Of a stretch of 30,440 nucleotides of DNA, positions 29,357 through 30,440 are shown in pieces. How positions within the stretch are numbered: position 1 is the stretch's first letter; each line of letters starts with the position of its first letter. The stretch is from the IMG/VR virus record IMGVR_UViG_3300027770_000019, positions 1-30,440 of that record, one strand, 5' to 3'. Source of the stretch: a virus. The translations under genes were made by a program, and so were the position numbers. The notes under the pieces were generated by a model that saw only the letters and a program-made list of their open reading frames with translations, did not search any database and was not told the origin of the DNA.

Positions 29357-30440
29357 ATGAGATTAGAACTTTCTGAACCACATATTAACCAACAAGTAAT
29401 CCTTGATAGTTCATCAAGATTTAGAGTAGTGATGTGTGGCAGAAGGTTCGGTAAGTCGGAACTTTCACAGGTTGAAATGATATCCAATGCTCTAAAGGGT
29501 TATCAGGTTGCTTATATAACTCCTACCTATAAACTAGCAAAAACATTCTTTGAGAAACTTACACAGGTTATCCCATTTGAAAATAACAAGTCTGATTTGA
29601 TTATCAACTTCCCTAACAAAGGTTCGGTTGAATTCTTTACAGGGGAGCGATTAGATAATTTAAGAGGTCGCAAATTTCATTTAGTAGTAATAGATGAAGC
29701 TTCCTTTATTCCTAACCTAGAGGATGGGTGGCTAAATTCAATAAGACCTACGCTAACCGATTATAAAGGCAAGGCGTTATTCCTGTCAACTCCTAAAGGT
29801 AAAAATTACTTCTATTCTTTATTTATGAAAGGTGGCGAAGATTGGCAGTCTTTTAAATTTACTACTTATGACAATCCTTATATTGATAAATCTGAAATAG
29901 ATGATGCTCGTAGACAATTACCTGAAGCAGTATTTGAACAGGAATACATGGCGAATCCAATGGAGAACGCTGCAAATCCATTTGGAAGCAATAAGATAAA
30001 CGAATGTATAAAGCCATTATCTAATCTTCAACCTTCTTACTATGGAATAGATTTAGCAAAGTCTTTTGACTGGACGGTAATAGTAGGGTTAGATATTAAC
30101 GGAGCTGTTTGCTACTTTAATAGATTTCAAAAAGATTGGAAGCAGACAAAAGAAACAATACTTACAATAGATAGAAGCAAACCTGTTATGATAGATAGCA
30201 CAGGCGTAGGGGATGCAATAACCGAAGACCTGCAAAAGTCCTTTAGTACAATGAACGGATTTAAGTATACTGCAAGTTCAAAGCAACAACTAATGGAATT
30301 ACTAGCTTCTACGATCCACAATAACGAAGTATCTTATCCTTCAGGGTACATCAAAGATGAACTAGATATTTTTGAGTATCAATATACAGCTACTGGAGTT
30401 CGTTACAACGCTCCTACAGGTTATCATGATGACTGCGTGA
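29357..30440 (+). CDS. terL: Terminase large subunit, N-terminal and central part (continues at base 1)
   Basis: The ATPase that drives DNA into the head, with its nuclease. Walker A is GRRFGKS (28-34), Walker B LVVIDEA (109-115), and the coupling motif LSTPKG (143-148). The RNase H-like nuclease has D232 (GIDLA), D280 and D286 (IDSTGVGD), and the last acidic pair at D358/D359 encoded after the circle join. Full length on the circle is 383 aa (319 codons to 30313, then 64). This is a little short for a TerL but all motifs are present. Bases 30314-30440 duplicate 1-127. Confidence 0.95.
   Translation, partial: MRLELSEPHINQQVILDSSSRFRVVMCGRRFGKSELSQVEMISNALKGYQVAYITPTYKLAKTFFEKLTQVIPFENNKSDLIINFPNKGSVEFFTGERLDNLRGRKFHLVVIDEASFIPNLEDGWLNSIRPTLTDYKGKALFLSTPKGKNYFYSLFMKGGEDWQSFKFTTYDNPYIDKSEIDDARRQLPEAVFEQEYMANPMENAANPFGSNKINECIKPLSNLQPSYYGIDLAKSFDWTVIVGLDINGAVCYFNRFQKDWKQTKETILTIDRSKPVMIDSTGVGDAITEDLQKSFSTMNGFKYTASSKQQLMELLASTIHNNEVSYPSGYIKDELDIFEYQYTATGVRYNAPTGYHDDCV
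30314..30440. repeat. Right copy of 127-bp terminal direct repeat (circular overlap)
   Basis: Identical to 1-127; see there. Removing it leaves a 30,313-bp circle. Confidence 0.95.

Noticed and set aside
30127-30321. Minus-strand open frame inside terL
   Set aside because: Lies wholly within a gene with all TerL motifs; a shadow. The same applies to other minus-strand frames, none of which shows a motif.
1-30440. CRISPR array, tRNA genes, insertion sequences, integrase
   Set aside because: No spaced repeat array, no cloverleaf or anticodon-arm pattern noticed, no transposase or recombinase motifs in any frame. A tRNAscan run would be needed to exclude a tRNA fully.

Overview
This window is a complete tailed-phage genome opened at an arbitrary point. 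Bases 1-127 are repeated exactly at 30314-30440, and the terminase large subunit gene runs off the right end and continues in frame at base 1, so the molecule is best read as a circle of 30,313 bp. A 127-base overlap is typical of a closed assembly-graph circle rather than a biological terminal repeat. The host is very probably a member of the Bacteroidetes. The sequence is AT-rich, classical Shine-Dalgarno sequences are largely absent, one promoter matches the Bacteroidetes consensus (TTTG, 20 nt, TAnnTTTG), and a tail protein carries a Bacteroidetes-style signal peptide plus the NISDTASMLTPY-type repeats I associate with that phylum. All supported genes are on the + strand. TAG, TAA and TGA are all used as stops. 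No integrase, repressor or tRNA was seen.

Layout. (1) 29357-30440 joined to 1-195: terminase large subunit, preceded by a repeat-rich non-coding leader. (2) 238-6936: tail assembly, comprising a tail-chaperone-like gene with a T9 slippery run and an overlapping -1 frame, a neck/tail-completion protein, two large tail proteins and a short tape measure. (3) 6971-13931: head and connector genes, comprising an XkdF-type prohead protease with an internal HAD-phosphatase-like domain, scaffold-like protein, major capsid, tail-tube-like protein, portal, adaptor and tail-terminator-like protein. The capsid and tube genes are each followed by a strong terminator. (4) 13944-16311: tail-tip/fibre proteins. 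(5) 16311-17658: lysis cassette with two tiny holin-like membrane proteins, a unimolecular spanin and a T4-type lysozyme. (6) 17655-18851: DnaQ-like exonuclease and small genes, then a terminator. (7) 19010-22076: early operon from the consensus promoter, comprising small proteins, an ERF annealing protein and a stand-alone DnaA domain IV protein. (8) 22079-22181: a compact promoter/two-hairpin/terminator unit whose two apical loops are perfectly complementary over 7 nt, read as a small RNA or attenuator. (9) 22187-25183: replication-associated proteins, a PP-loop ATPase of the PAPS-reductase type, NinG and a sigma-like protein. (10) 25180-27887: two glycosyltransferases and an LpxA-like acyltransferase with small neighbours. 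(11) 27884-28668: a conserved hypothetical and the terminase small subunit, leading back to the terminase leader.

The early block looks designed to recruit the host replisome (DnaA-like protein, ERF, NinG, exonuclease, no polymerase seen). The sigma-like protein is a candidate switch to late genes. The most unusual elements are the complementary-loop RNA with an adjoining perfect DnaA box, the protease/HAD fusion, the putative chaperone frameshift, a start-codon-proximal motif shared by late genes, and the helically phased TTTAA repeats.
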